From assembly GCF_900116645.1 (NCBI RefSeq), contig NZ_FPBO01000021.1:62001-126000 (forward strand): a stretch of 64,000 nt of DNA. The letters run 5' to 3'. Within the stretch, counting starts at the first letter, position 1; every line of letters begins with the position of its first letter. The notes under the pieces are model-generated. The model saw only the letters and a program-made list of their open reading frames with translations. It had not been told where the DNA came from and did no database searches. Below are positions 44,037 through 52,749 of this stretch, one piece after another. The translations under genes and the position numbers were made by a program. The stretch comes from Pseudoduganella namucuonensis. GTDB lineage: Bacteria > Pseudomonadota > Gammaproteobacteria > Burkholderiales > Burkholderiaceae_D.

Positions 44037-44882
44037 ATGATTACGCTGTCCAGTGTCGATATCAACACATGGATCGCCTCTTTGCTGTGGCCGCTTACGC
44101 GGATACTCGGCCTGATCACCGCCGCCCCCGTGCTCGGCCACCGCAGCGTGCCGAACCCGGTCAAAATCGGGCTGGGCGTGATGCTGGCCATGATCATCGC
44201 CCCGAACGCGCCGGCGATGCCGGCGGCCGACCCGATGTCCTACGCGGGGCTGCTGATCCTGGCGCAGGAAATGCTGATCGGCGTGGCCATGGGCTTTTCC
44301 ATGCGCATCGTGTTCGCGGCCATCGAAATGGCCGGCGAGATCAGCAGCCTGACCATGGGCCTGGGCTTCGCCACCTTCTTCGACCCCACCACGCAGGGCC
44401 GCTCGTCGGCGATCAGCCAATTCCTCGCGTTAATTGCTACAATGGCATTTCTATCTGTCAACGGCCACCTGGTGTTGCTGTCGGCCCTGGCGGAGAGTTT
44501 CAACACGCTGCCGGTGTCCGCCCAGCCCATGAACGCGGGCGGCTTCAAGCAGGTGGCGGACTGGGGCGCGAAGATCTTCAGCGCGGGACTGCAACTGTCG
44601 CTGCCCATCGTGGCGGCGTTGTTGATCACCAACGTCGCGCTGGGCATTTTGACGCGGGCGGCGCCCCAGCTGAACCTGTTTGGCATCGGTTTTCCCATTA
44701 CATTGGGAATCGGTTTTATCGTGGTGGCCACCATCCTGCCGTATCTGGGCACGCCACTGCAAAACCTGTTCCTGCAAGGCATAGAAACGGCGCGGAGCCT
44801 GCCGCGCACCTGGGTTGCGCGGGAGCCACGCTTGCCGCCCCCGGTGCCGCGGCCGCCCCCTGCGACGACGCCACGGTTTTAA
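44037..44882 (+). CDS. fliR: Flagellar export gate protein
   Basis: A 281-residue membrane protein completing the FliPQR gate. ITLSSVDINTWIASLLWPLTR at the start, FAAIEMAGEISSLTMGLGF and NVALGILTRAAPQLNLFGIG follow the family. ATG 44037 is preferred over TTG 44022. The C-terminal tail after the last helix is extended and Pro/Arg-rich (PPPVPRPPPATT), which is not usual. The giant repeat gene starts 76 bp downstream in the same direction. Confidence 0.96.
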   Translation: MITLSSVDINTWIASLLWPLTRILGLITAAPVLGHRSVPNPVKIGLGVMLAMIIAPNAPAMPAADPMSYAGLLILAQEMLIGVAMGFSMRIVFAAIEMAGEISSLTMGLGFATFFDPTTQGRSSAISQFLALIATMAFLSVNGHLVLLSALAESFNTLPVSAQPMNAGGFKQVADWGAKIFSAGLQLSLPIVAALLITNVALGILTRAAPQLNLFGIGFPITLGIGFIVVATILPYLGTPLQNLFLQGIETARSLPRTWVAREPRLPPPVPRPPPATTPRF

Positions 44883-44902
44883 GTGGTTCCCCTAATCATT
44901 TG

Positions 44903-44918
44903 ATTTCCCTAGGGAAAT
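44903..44918. promoter_or_regulatory. Perfect 16-bp palindrome upstream of the giant repeat gene
   Basis: ATTTCCCTAGGGAAAT is its own reverse complement. It lies 40-55 bp before the giant gene and 21 bp after fliR. TTGATT (44900-44905) and TATCAT (44927-44932) flank it but with a 21-base spacing, so the promoter reading is weak. I infer an operator that sets the giant gene apart from fliR. Confidence 0.55.
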
Positions 44919-44958
44919 TACTGGTGTATCATGGGAGAGCTGCCCAGGAGAATACACT

Positions 44959-47900
44959 ATGAGTTCCATCGTTCCATTCCTCACCACCGACCAGATCGTA
45001 ACGCTGACGACGGCGCAGGTTGCGGCGTTGACGACCGAGGAAATCCGGGACTTGAACACGGAGCAGATCCAGGCGATGACCTCGGATCACCTGCAGGCGC
45101 TGAGCACCGCGCAACTGCGCCTGCTGGGCACGGACGAGATCGCCGCGCTCACCACCGACCAGCTCCCCTTCCTGACCACCCAGCAGTTCGCCTCCCTGGG
45201 CACCGGCGCCATCCGCGCCCTCGGTTCCGACCAGTTCGCCGTGATGGAGACGGCCGACCTGGCCGCGCTGCGCACCAACCAGTTCGCCGCGCTGGGTTCG
45301 CACCAGCTGGCCGTGCTGAGCACCGACGCCATCGGCGTGCTCGGCACCGCCCAGTGGAGCGTGCTCAAGACCAGCCAGTCGCCCGGCCTGACCAGCGACC
45401 AGCTGGCCGCGCTCACCGCCGCCCAGCTGCGCGCGCTGGCGCCGGCCGTGCTCGGCAGCCTGGACACCAGCCAGTTCTCGGCCCTGTCGACGGCCGCCGT
45501 GTCGGCCCTGACCAGCCGCCATTTCTCCGCCCTCACCGCCGTCCAGGTCGCCTCGCTGAGCACCGACCACATCATCGCGCTCACCAGCGACCAGCTGAAC
45601 AGCATGGCCACCGCCGCCATCGCGCTGTTGACGACGGACCAGATCGCCGCGATCGAGACGCGCGACTTCGCCGCGCTGAGCTCGCGCCAGCTGACGGCGC
45701 TGAACTCGGACCAGCTGGCCGCGCTGACCACCACCCAGTTCTCCGTGCTGAGCTCGAACGGCCTGCGCGCGCTGAAGCCGGGCGCCATCGCCGGCCTGAC
45801 CAGCGACCAGATCGCCGGCCTGACCTCGCTCGCGCCGCTGACCACGCTGCAAGTGCGGGCCCTGACCACCGACCAGATCGGCGCGCTGGAAACCCAGGAC
45901 CTGGTGACGCTGACCTCGTCCCAGCTGGGCGCGCTGACCGGCGACCAGGCCACCGCCCTGAACACCGACCACATCGTGGCGATGACGACCGGCCAGTTCA
46001 GCGCCATGTCGACCGCCTTCCTGAACAAACTGAACTCGGACCAGATCGGCGCCATCGAGACGCGCGACATCGCCGTGCTGCGCAGCAACCAGGTCGCCAA
46101 GCTGGCCGCCGACCAGTTGTCCTCGCTCAACAGCGCCCAGCTGGCCGCGCTCAGCAGCGCCTCCATCGGCGCCCTCACCAACGAGCAGATCGCCGCCCTC
46201 ACCACCGACCAGCTCGGCTGGCTGAGCACGCTGGCCGGCATGAGCAGCCGCCAGATCGCCGCCTTCAGCACCGACCAGATCGCCTCGCTGAGCACCGCCA
46301 GCCTGGCCTCGCTGGCCGGCAAGCAGCTGGCCGCGATGACGGGCGACCAGATCCGCGCGCTGAACTCGGACCAGATCGTCGGCCTGTCCACCGCCCAGTT
46401 CCGGGTGCTGACCAGCGCCACCCTGGCCGCGCTGTCCACCGACCAGATCGGCATGATCGAGGCGCGCGACATCGGCGCTCTGCTGACCAACCAGATCAAC
46501 AAGCTGACCGCCGACCAGGTCGCCGCGTTCACCACCGCCCAGGTCGCCGCGCTGAGCGGCGCGGCCGCCGCCGCCCTCACCCCGGCCCAGGTGGCCGCGC
46601 TGAACACCGAGCAGATGGCAGCGCTGAGCACGCTCTCCGTGCTCAGCACGCGCCAGATCGCCAACCTCACCACCGACCAGATCGCCGCGCTGGCGGTGTC
46701 CAAGCTGGACGACCTGAGCACCACCCAGATCGCCGCGCTGAACGGCGAGCAAGCCGTGGCGCTGAGCACCGACCAGCTGGGTGCGCTGTCGGCCGACCAG
46801 GTGCGCGCGCTGTCGACCTCCGTCATCGCAGCCCTCAGCACCGACCAGCTGCCCGCCATCGAGGTGGAAGACCTGCAGAACATGCGCAGCGCGCAGCTGG
46901 CCGTGCTCAACACCGACCAGATCGCCTCGCTCAGCACGGCGCAGGTCGCCGGGCTCACCACCGCCCAGATCGGCGCGCTGTCGCCGTCGCAGAAGGCCGC
47001 GCTCAGCAGCGACCAGCTGGCCGCGCTGTCGTCGCTGGCCTCGTTCTCGACCTCGTCCATCGCCGGCCTCACCACCGACCAGATCGCCTCGCTGTCGGTG
47101 GCCGCGCTGGCCACGCTGCGCAGCAACCAGGTCGCCGCGCTGACCACCGCCCAGCTGTCGTCGCTGAGCGACGCGCAGATCGCCGGCCTGACCAGCGACC
47201 AGATCCGCGCGCTCAGCACCCGCGGCCTGAACGCGCTGACCGCCGACCAGGTGGCCGCGATCGAGATCGGCGACCTGCAGGCGCTGCGCACCGCGCAGCT
47301 GGCCGGGCTGGACACCGAGCACCTCGCCGCCCTGACGTCGGACCAGTTCTCGGCCCTGACCACGCAGCAGATCGCCGCGCTGGGCACGGCGCAGATCGCC
47401 TCGCTGAGCACCGACCAGGTGGCCAGCTTCGCCTCGCTGGCGCCGCTCAACAGCCGCCAGATCGCCGCGCTGACGACCGAACAGATCAGCAGCCTGGCGT
47501 CGGAAAAGATCACCACGCTCAAAACCAGCCAGCTGGCCGGCCTGACCAGCGCGCAGATCGGCGCGCTGACCGCCGAGCACATCGTGGCGCTCGACAGCGC
47601 CCAACTGCGCAGCCTGGGCACGGCCACCATCGCCGCGCTGAGCGCCGAGCAGGTGGCCGCCATCGAAGTGGCCGACATGGCCGTGCTGGCCACGCGCCAG
47701 ATCGCCTCGCTGACGCCGGACCAGATGGCGGCGCTGACCGTCGAACAACTGGGCGCCTTCGGTTCCCAGCAGCTCGCCGCGCTGAGCTCGTCGCAGCTGG
47801 CGGCGCTGAGCGCCGAGCAGCAGGCCGCGCTGGTCAGCCTGGCCGGCCTGAGCACGCGCCAGATCGCCAGCCTCAGCGCCGACCAGATCGCGGCGTTCAC

Positions 47901-50900
47901 GGTGGACCAGCTGGCCGCGCTGCGCACCGCGCAGATCGCCGCCTTCAGCACCGACCAGATGGGCTATTTCAGCGCCGACCAGATCGCCGGCCTGAGCAGC
48001 GCGCAAGTGCGCGCGCTGTCCACCCGCCAGCTGGGCGCGCTGAGCAACGAACAGGTGGCCGCGATCGAGATCGACGACCTGGTGCGCATGAGCACGACGC
48101 AAGTGGCCGGACTGCGCAGCACGCAGCTGACGGCGCTGACCGACAGCCAGCTGGAAGCCCTGACCACCAGCCAGATCGCCGCCATCGCCACCAGCCAGAT
48201 CGGCGCCTTCAGCGTGGCCCAGATCGCCGCGCTGTCCAGCCTGCGCAGCCTGACCTCGGCCCAGATCGCCGGCCTGGGCAGCGAACAGATCGCCGGCCTC
48301 GACGAGGCCGACCTGCTGGCGCTGCGCACCAATCAACTGGCCGCCCTGACCAGCGCCCAGGTGCCGGGCCTGACCGACGCCCAGATCGTCGCCCTGAACA
48401 CGCAGCAGATCCGTGCCCTGAGCGCGCGCGCCATCGCGGCCCTGAGCGTGGGCCAGCTGGCCGCCATCGAAACCACCGACTTCGCGGCCCTCACCACCAC
48501 CCAGGTGCGCGCGCTGACCACCGCGCAGATGGCTTCGCTCGGCACGCACCAGTTGCGCGCCATGACCAGCGCCGAGATCGCCGCGCTGAGCGGCACCCAG
48601 CTCGACGCGCTGAGCCCGGCGCAGGTGGCCGCCATGGGCAACATCTTCGAATACAGCACCCAGCTGATCGCCGCCATGTCGACCGACCGCATCGCCGCGC
48701 TGACGCCGGACGACCTGGCCCAGCTGAGCGCCGCGCAGGTCGGCGCCTTCAAGCCGGCCCAGGTGGCCGTGCTGGGCAGCGCCCAGATCGTCGCGCTGAG
48801 CACCGCGCAGATCAGCTCGCTGTCGACGCAGGCCATCGCCGCGTTCAGCTCGGCGCAGATCGCCCGCATCGAGCCCGAGGACATCGCCGCGCTGAAGACG
48901 GCGCAAGTGGCGGCGCTGCGCAGCGACCAGCTGCAGGCGCTGACGCTGGACCAGGTGGGCGCCCTGACCACGCTGGAGATCGGCGCGCTGCGCACGGCCC
49001 AGATCGGCGTGCTGAGCAGCGCCCAGTTCCAGGCGCTGACCAGCCTGCGCGGCCTGGGCACGGCCCAGATCGCCGCGCTGTCGACCGCGCAGCTGGCGGC
49101 CATGTCGGTGGAGAGGCTCACGGGCCTGAGCTCCAGCCAACTGGCCGCGCTGGGCTCGAACCAGATCCGCGCGCTGTCCAACGACCAGATCGTCGGCATG
49201 GACACGCGCCAGTTCTCCACGCTGGCGACGCGCCAGCTGGCCGCATTCAGCACCGCGCAGATCGCCGCCATGGAGGCCGACGACGTGGCCGCGCTGCGCT
49301 CGGGCCAGGTGGCCGCGCTGAGCAGCGACCAGTTGCGCGCGCTGACGGTGGACCAGGTGGCCGTGCTGGCCACCGCCGGCCTGGCCGCGCTGGGCAGCGC
49401 CCAGGCGCGCGGCCTCCGGACGGACCAGATCGCCGCACTCGGCACCCGCCAGGTGCGGGCGTTGTCGACCCGCGCGCTGACCGGCCTGACCACCGCGCAG
49501 ATCGCCGCCATCGAAGTGGAGGACATCGCCGTGCTGCGCACCGACCAGGTGCGCGTGCTCAATTCCGCCCAGCTGGCCGCGCTGACCGACGCCCAGATGG
49601 TGGCGCTGACGCCGGCCGCCGTGGGCGCGCTGACGAGCGCGCAGCTGGGCGCGCTGACCTCGCAGCAATTCAACCTGCTGGGCGCGCTGACCTTCCTCTC
49701 CGCCGCCCAGTTCGCCGCGCTGCCGACCGCGCGCATCGCGGCCCTGGACGAGGCCCAATTGACCCTGCTGAAGTCCGAGCAGATCGCCGCGCTGACCAGC
49801 AAGCAGGTCGGCGCGCTGAGCACCACCCAGCTGGCGATCCTGAGCACCAGCCAGTGGCGCGCGCTGGACGCCGACGCCATCCCCGGCCTGGGCACCGCGC
49901 AGGTGGCCGGCATCACGCAGGAAGACTTCGCTGCGCTGCTCACCGCGCAGCTGGCCGTGCTGGCCACCCGCAACATCGCGGTGTTGACCGCCGAGCAGCT
50001 GGGCGCCTTGAGCTCGGCCCAACTGGGCGCGCTGCGCAGCAGCCAGCTGCGCGCCCTCGGCACGGCGCAACTGGCCGCCCTCACCAGCCTGCAAGGCCTG
50101 GGCAGCGCCCAGTTCGCCGCGCTGGGCAGTGAACAGCTGGCCTCGCTCGGCGACGAACAGCTGGGCACGCTGCGCACCAGCCATCTGGCCGCGCTGGGCA
50201 GCCGCCAGCTTTCCTGGTTGACCACGACGCAGATCGCGGCGCTGTCCACCACCCAGATCCGCGCGCTGAACCCGACGGCCCTGGCCGGGCTGAGCACGGA
50301 CCAGGTGGCGGCGATCGATGTCGACGACCTGGCCGCGCTCACCACCGCCCAGTTCGCCAAACTGACCACCGAGCAGGTGCGCGCGCTGAGCGACACCCAG
50401 ATCGGCGCGCTGACCTCGGCCGAGCTGAGCGCGCTGACCACGGCGCAGATGAGCGTGCTTGGCACGGCCCAGCTGGCCGCCCTGTCCAGCCTGCAAGGCT
50501 TCGGCGCCGCCCAGCTGGGCGCGCTGACCAGCGCCCAGTTGTCCTCGCTGGACGAGGCGCACCTGAACAGCATCCGCAGCTCGCAGATCGCCGCGCTGAG
50601 CAGCCGCCAGATCTCGTGGCTGACCGACAGCCAGGTGACCGCGCTGACCACGGCCCAGGTACGCGCGCTGAGCCCGGCCGCGCTGCGCGCACTGAGCAGC
50701 AACCAGTTCGCCGCGCTGGAGGTGGAGGACTTGCAAGCCCTCACCACCGCCCAGATGGCCGCGATCGGCACCACCCAGATCGCCGGCCTGAGCGGCGGCC
50801 AGATCAACTCATTCGGCTCGCAGCAGCTCAGCGGCCTGTCGTCGGCCCAGATCGGCGCGCTCAGCACGGCGCAGCTGGCCAGCCTGGACACGCTGGCCAC

Positions 50901-52590
50901 CCTGGGCACGCGCCAAATCGCCTTCCTGTCCACGCAGCAGCTCGCCAGCCTGGACAGCAGCCATCTGGAGACGCTGAAAACCGCCCAGGTGGCCACGCTG
51001 TCGTCGCGCCAGATCGGCGCGCTGGCGCCGGAGCAGATCACCGCGCTGAACACCGCGCAGATCCGCGCCATCAACGCCGCCACCCTGGCGTCGCTGAGCA
51101 CGGCGCAGCTGGGCGCGCTGGACCTGGAAGACATCACCGCGCTGTCCACCACGCAGGTGGCGGCGCTGAAATCGCAGCAGGTCGCCAGCCTCACGGCCAG
51201 CCAGCTGAGCGCCTTGTCGACCCGCACGCTGGCGACCCTGACCGTCACCCAGCTCGACGGCCTCACCAGCGAACAGCTGGCCGCCGCCAACTCGCTGCGG
51301 CCGTACACGGTGACGCAGCTCGCCTCGTTCAGCTCGGCCCAGGTCAACGGGCTGTCGGCCGAGCTGATGGCCGGGCTGCGCACGCAGCAGGTGGCCGCGC
51401 TGTCCGCCGCCCAGGCCCCCGGCCTCACCGCCGACCAGTTGACCGCGTTCGATTCGGCGCAGGTCAACGCGCTGTCGATCAAGGTGCTGAACGCGTTGAC
51501 GTCGGCGCAGATCAACGCCATCGACGCCGACGACCTGAAGCTGCTGAAGGCGCTGCAGGTGGGCGGGCTGGGCACGGCGCAGATCGCCGCGCTGGACGCC
51601 GGCCACATCGCCGCGCTGACCACCGAGCAAGTCAAGGGATTGAAGGCGGCGCAGGTCGCCGCGCTGACCACCGCCCAGCTGGGCGCGCTGACCCTGGAAC
51701 AATACGGCGCCTTCACCGCCGCGCAAGTGGCAGCGCTGACCGCCGCGCAACTGGCGGCGATGACGCTGGAACAGAAGGACGCCACCCCGCTGGGCAGCCC
51801 GCTGCAGCTGGACCTGAACGGCGACGGCATCCACACCCTGTCGCTGGAGGACGGCGTGCGCTTCGACCTGTACGCGAGCGGCCAGGCGGTGCGAACCGGC
51901 TGGGTCGGCCAGGGCGACGGCCTGCTCGCGCTGGACCGCGACGGCGACGGCGCCATCAACGACGGCGGCGAGCTGTTCGGCACGGCGACCACGCTGGCCG
52001 ACGGCACGCGGGCACGCGACGGCTTCGCCGCGCTGGCCGAGCTGGACGGCAACGGCGACGGCCTGATCGACAACAAGGACGCCGCCTTCGGCGCCCTGCG
52101 CGTGTGGGTCGACGGCGACAGCGACGGCGTCAGCCAGGCGGGCGAACTGCGCACGCTGGCCGAGGCCGGCGTTGCCAGCCTCGCGACGGGCGCCCTGGCG
52201 GCCAGCGAGAAGGACGCCGGCAACTGGATCGGCCTGCGCGGCGGCTACACGGACGCCGACGGCAAGACGGGGCAGATGGCGGACGTCTGGTACGTCACCG
52301 ACCGCAACGAGGCGCCGGCGGCGACGCTGCGCGAACAGGTCGGCGCGTTGGCGCAGGCCTTGGCCGGCTTCGGCGGCGGCTCCGCGCCGGTCGGCCCGGG
52401 CGGGCTGGGCTGGCCGAACCAGGCCGCCGGGCATACCCTGAGCGGCAGCGTGGCCGACCTGGCGCGCGAACTGCGGCACTACGGCGACCGCGGGCTGGCC
52501 GGCCAGGGCGGCGGCGGCGCCGCAGCCGACCTGCTGGGCGAGCGCGACCAGCGCCGCGCCCCGCCCCCCGGCATCCTCGCCGCGAAGTAG
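44959..52590 (+). CDS. Giant octad-repeat protein with C-terminal DxDxDG calcium-loop domain
   Basis: A 2543-residue protein with AGGAG before the ATG. Residues 9-2274 are almost entirely octads of the form [STGN]-[TSP]-x-Q-[IVLF]-x-[AGS]-[LMI]. Residues about 2275-2410 match a domain found at the ends of large secreted calcium-binding proteins: DLNGDG at 2285, DRDGDGAIND at 2326, DGNGDGLIDNKD at 2363, DGDSDGVSQAGE at 2385, with GWVGQGDGLLAL and GELFGTAT between. No signal peptide, membrane segment, RTX nonapeptide or cysteine was seen. It follows fliR in the same direction and is convergent with flgL, but is not a known flagellar part. Secretion and cell-surface role are inference. An RTX-like or type I-exported adhesin is an alternative. 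Confidence 0.9.
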   Translation: MSSIVPFLTTDQIVTLTTAQVAALTTEEIRDLNTEQIQAMTSDHLQALSTAQLRLLGTDEIAALTTDQLPFLTTQQFASLGTGAIRALGSDQFAVMETADLAALRTNQFAALGSHQLAVLSTDAIGVLGTAQWSVLKTSQSPGLTSDQLAALTAAQLRALAPAVLGSLDTSQFSALSTAAVSALTSRHFSALTAVQVASLSTDHIIALTSDQLNSMATAAIALLTTDQIAAIETRDFAALSSRQLTALNSDQLAALTTTQFSVLSSNGLRALKPGAIAGLTSDQIAGLTSLAPLTTLQVRALTTDQIGALETQDLVTLTSSQLGALTGDQATALNTDHIVAMTTGQFSAMSTAFLNKLNSDQIGAIETRDIAVLRSNQVAKLAADQLSSLNSAQLAALSSASIGALTNEQIAALTTDQLGWLSTLAGMSSRQIAAFSTDQIASLSTASLASLAGKQLAAMTGDQIRALNSDQIVGLSTAQFRVLTSATLAALSTDQIGMIEARDIGALLTNQINKLTADQVAAFTTAQVAALSGAAAAALTPAQVAALNTEQMAALSTLSVLSTRQIANLTTDQIAALAVSKLDDLSTTQIAALNGEQAVALSTDQLGALSADQVRALSTSVIAALSTDQLPAIEVEDLQNMRSAQLAVLNTDQIASLSTAQVAGLTTAQIGALSPSQKAALSSDQLAALSSLASFSTSSIAGLTTDQIASLSVAALATLRSNQVAALTTAQLSSLSDAQIAGLTSDQIRALSTRGLNALTADQVAAIEIGDLQALRTAQLAGLDTEHLAALTSDQFSALTTQQIAALGTAQIASLSTDQVASFASLAPLNSRQIAALTTEQISSLASEKITTLKTSQLAGLTSAQIGALTAEHIVALDSAQLRSLGTATIAALSAEQVAAIEVADMAVLATRQIASLTPDQMAALTVEQLGAFGSQQLAALSSSQLAALSAEQQAALVSLAGLSTRQIASLSADQIAAFTVDQLAALRTAQIAAFSTDQMGYFSADQIAGLSSAQVRALSTRQLGALSNEQVAAIEIDDLVRMSTTQVAGLRSTQLTALTDSQLEALTTSQIAAIATSQIGAFSVAQIAALSSLRSLTSAQIAGLGSEQIAGLDEADLLALRTNQLAALTSAQVPGLTDAQIVALNTQQIRALSARAIAALSVGQLAAIETTDFAALTTTQVRALTTAQMASLGTHQLRAMTSAEIAALSGTQLDALSPAQVAAMGNIFEYSTQLIAAMSTDRIAALTPDDLAQLSAAQVGAFKPAQVAVLGSAQIVALSTAQISSLSTQAIAAFSSAQIARIEPEDIAALKTAQVAALRSDQLQALTLDQVGALTTLEIGALRTAQIGVLSSAQFQALTSLRGLGTAQIAALSTAQLAAMSVERLTGLSSSQLAALGSNQIRALSNDQIVGMDTRQFSTLATRQLAAFSTAQIAAMEADDVAALRSGQVAALSSDQLRALTVDQVAVLATAGLAALGSAQARGLRTDQIAALGTRQVRALSTRALTGLTTAQIAAIEVEDIAVLRTDQVRVLNSAQLAALTDAQMVALTPAAVGALTSAQLGALTSQQFNLLGALTFLSAAQFAALPTARIAALDEAQLTLLKSEQIAALTSKQVGALSTTQLAILSTSQWRALDADAIPGLGTAQVAGITQEDFAALLTAQLAVLATRNIAVLTAEQLGALSSAQLGALRSSQLRALGTAQLAALTSLQGLGSAQFAALGSEQLASLGDEQLGTLRTSHLAALGSRQLSWLTTTQIAALSTTQIRALNPTALAGLSTDQVAAIDVDDLAALTTAQFAKLTTEQVRALSDTQIGALTSAELSALTTAQMSVLGTAQLAALSSLQGFGAAQLGALTSAQLSSLDEAHLNSIRSSQIAALSSRQISWLTDSQVTALTTAQVRALSPAALRALSSNQFAALEVEDLQALTTAQMAAIGTTQIAGLSGGQINSFGSQQLSGLSSAQIGALSTAQLASLDTLATLGTRQIAFLSTQQLASLDSSHLETLKTAQVATLSSRQIGALAPEQITALNTAQIRAINAATLASLSTAQLGALDLEDITALSTTQVAALKSQQVASLTASQLSALSTRTLATLTVTQLDGLTSEQLAAANSLRPYTVTQLASFSSAQVNGLSAELMAGLRTQQVAALSAAQAPGLTADQLTAFDSAQVNALSIKVLNALTSAQINAIDADDLKLLKALQVGGLGTAQIAALDAGHIAALTTEQVKGLKAAQVAALTTAQLGALTLEQYGAFTAAQVAALTAAQLAAMTLEQKDATPLGSPLQLDLNGDGIHTLSLEDGVRFDLYASGQAVRTGWVGQGDGLLALDRDGDGAINDGGELFGTATTLADGTRARDGFAALAELDGNGDGLIDNKDAAFGALRVWVDGDSDGVSQAGELRTLAEAGVASLATGALAASEKDAGNWIGLRGGYTDADGKTGQMADVWYVTDRNEAPAATLREQVGALAQALAGFGGGSAPVGPGGLGWPNQAAGHTLSGSVADLARELRHYGDRGLAGQGGGGAAADLLGERDQRRAPPPGILAAK
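45247..51524 (+). repeat. Second-order repeat: units of 134 residues (402 bp)
   Basis: An acidic marker octad (E/D-x-x-D-hydrophobic, once T-x-E-D) recurs at codons starting 45247, 45655, 46057, 46459, 46861, 47263, 47665, 48067, 48469, 48871, 49273, 49513, 49915, 50317, 50719, 51121 and 51523. Fourteen of sixteen spacings are exactly 402 bp; one is 408 and one 240. Each full unit is sixteen octads plus one hexad at element 8 (for example TSLAPL, STLAGM, SSLRSL, TSLQGL). Elements 11 and 16 usually lack the Gln. Confidence 0.9.
49273..49512 (+). repeat. Shortened second-order unit (80 residues)
   Basis: This unit holds ten octads and no hexad. Relative to a full unit it lacks six octads and the hexad (54 residues, 162 bp), leaving frame and octad phase intact. 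It is the only large internal loss in the array. Confidence 0.85.
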
Positions 52591-52621
52591 CCGCCAAACC
52601 GCCGCCCTGTTTCCGGCGGCC

Positions 52622-52677
52622 AAAAAACGCCCAGGGCGCTTATTCCCGCAACGGAATAAGCGCCCTGGGCGTTTTTT
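52622..52677. terminator. Bidirectional terminator 1 after the giant gene
   Basis: A perfect 25-base-pair stem (52622-52646 with 52653-52677), 6-base loop CGCAAC, with A runs on the left and T runs on the right, works for both strands. The stem core GCCCAGGGCGCTTATTCC is nearly repeated at 52750. Confidence 0.9.
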
Positions 52678-52749
52678 TCCGCGCGACAAGTCAAAACCGG
52701 GGCGGCCGGGGCGTCACGGGGCGTGTCGGCGCCTCGCGCGCGTAAAAAC

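Larger units (their letters stand above)
44983..51779 (+). repeat. Array of about 280 eight-codon (24-bp) repeats
   Basis: Typical units read TTDQIAAL, STAQVAAL or TSDQLRAL. Position 1 is Ser/Thr/Gly/Asn, position 2 Thr/Ser with Pro allowed, position 4 Gln (or Glu/Asp/His), positions 5 and 8 hydrophobic. This resembles a helix N-cap, N1, capping-box N3 and two buried positions, so each octad probably starts a new short helix in a solenoid. The bases are diverged between units while the period is kept. Confidence 0.9.

Noticed and set aside
44929..50736. A 1935-codon open frame on the minus strand and a 1733-codon frame in a second plus frame (44931-50132)
   Set aside because: They are by-products of the 24-bp repeat: with a period divisible by three, an absence of stops in one octad propagates through the array. 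The products are Arg/Gly/Ala/Gln-rich and lack known domains, while the chosen frame has a ribosome site and a real C-terminal domain.
45247..51524. CRISPR-like array or DNA satellite
   Set aside because: The periodicity is in codons, the DNA units are diverged, there are no spacers, and the array lies entirely in one long coding frame.
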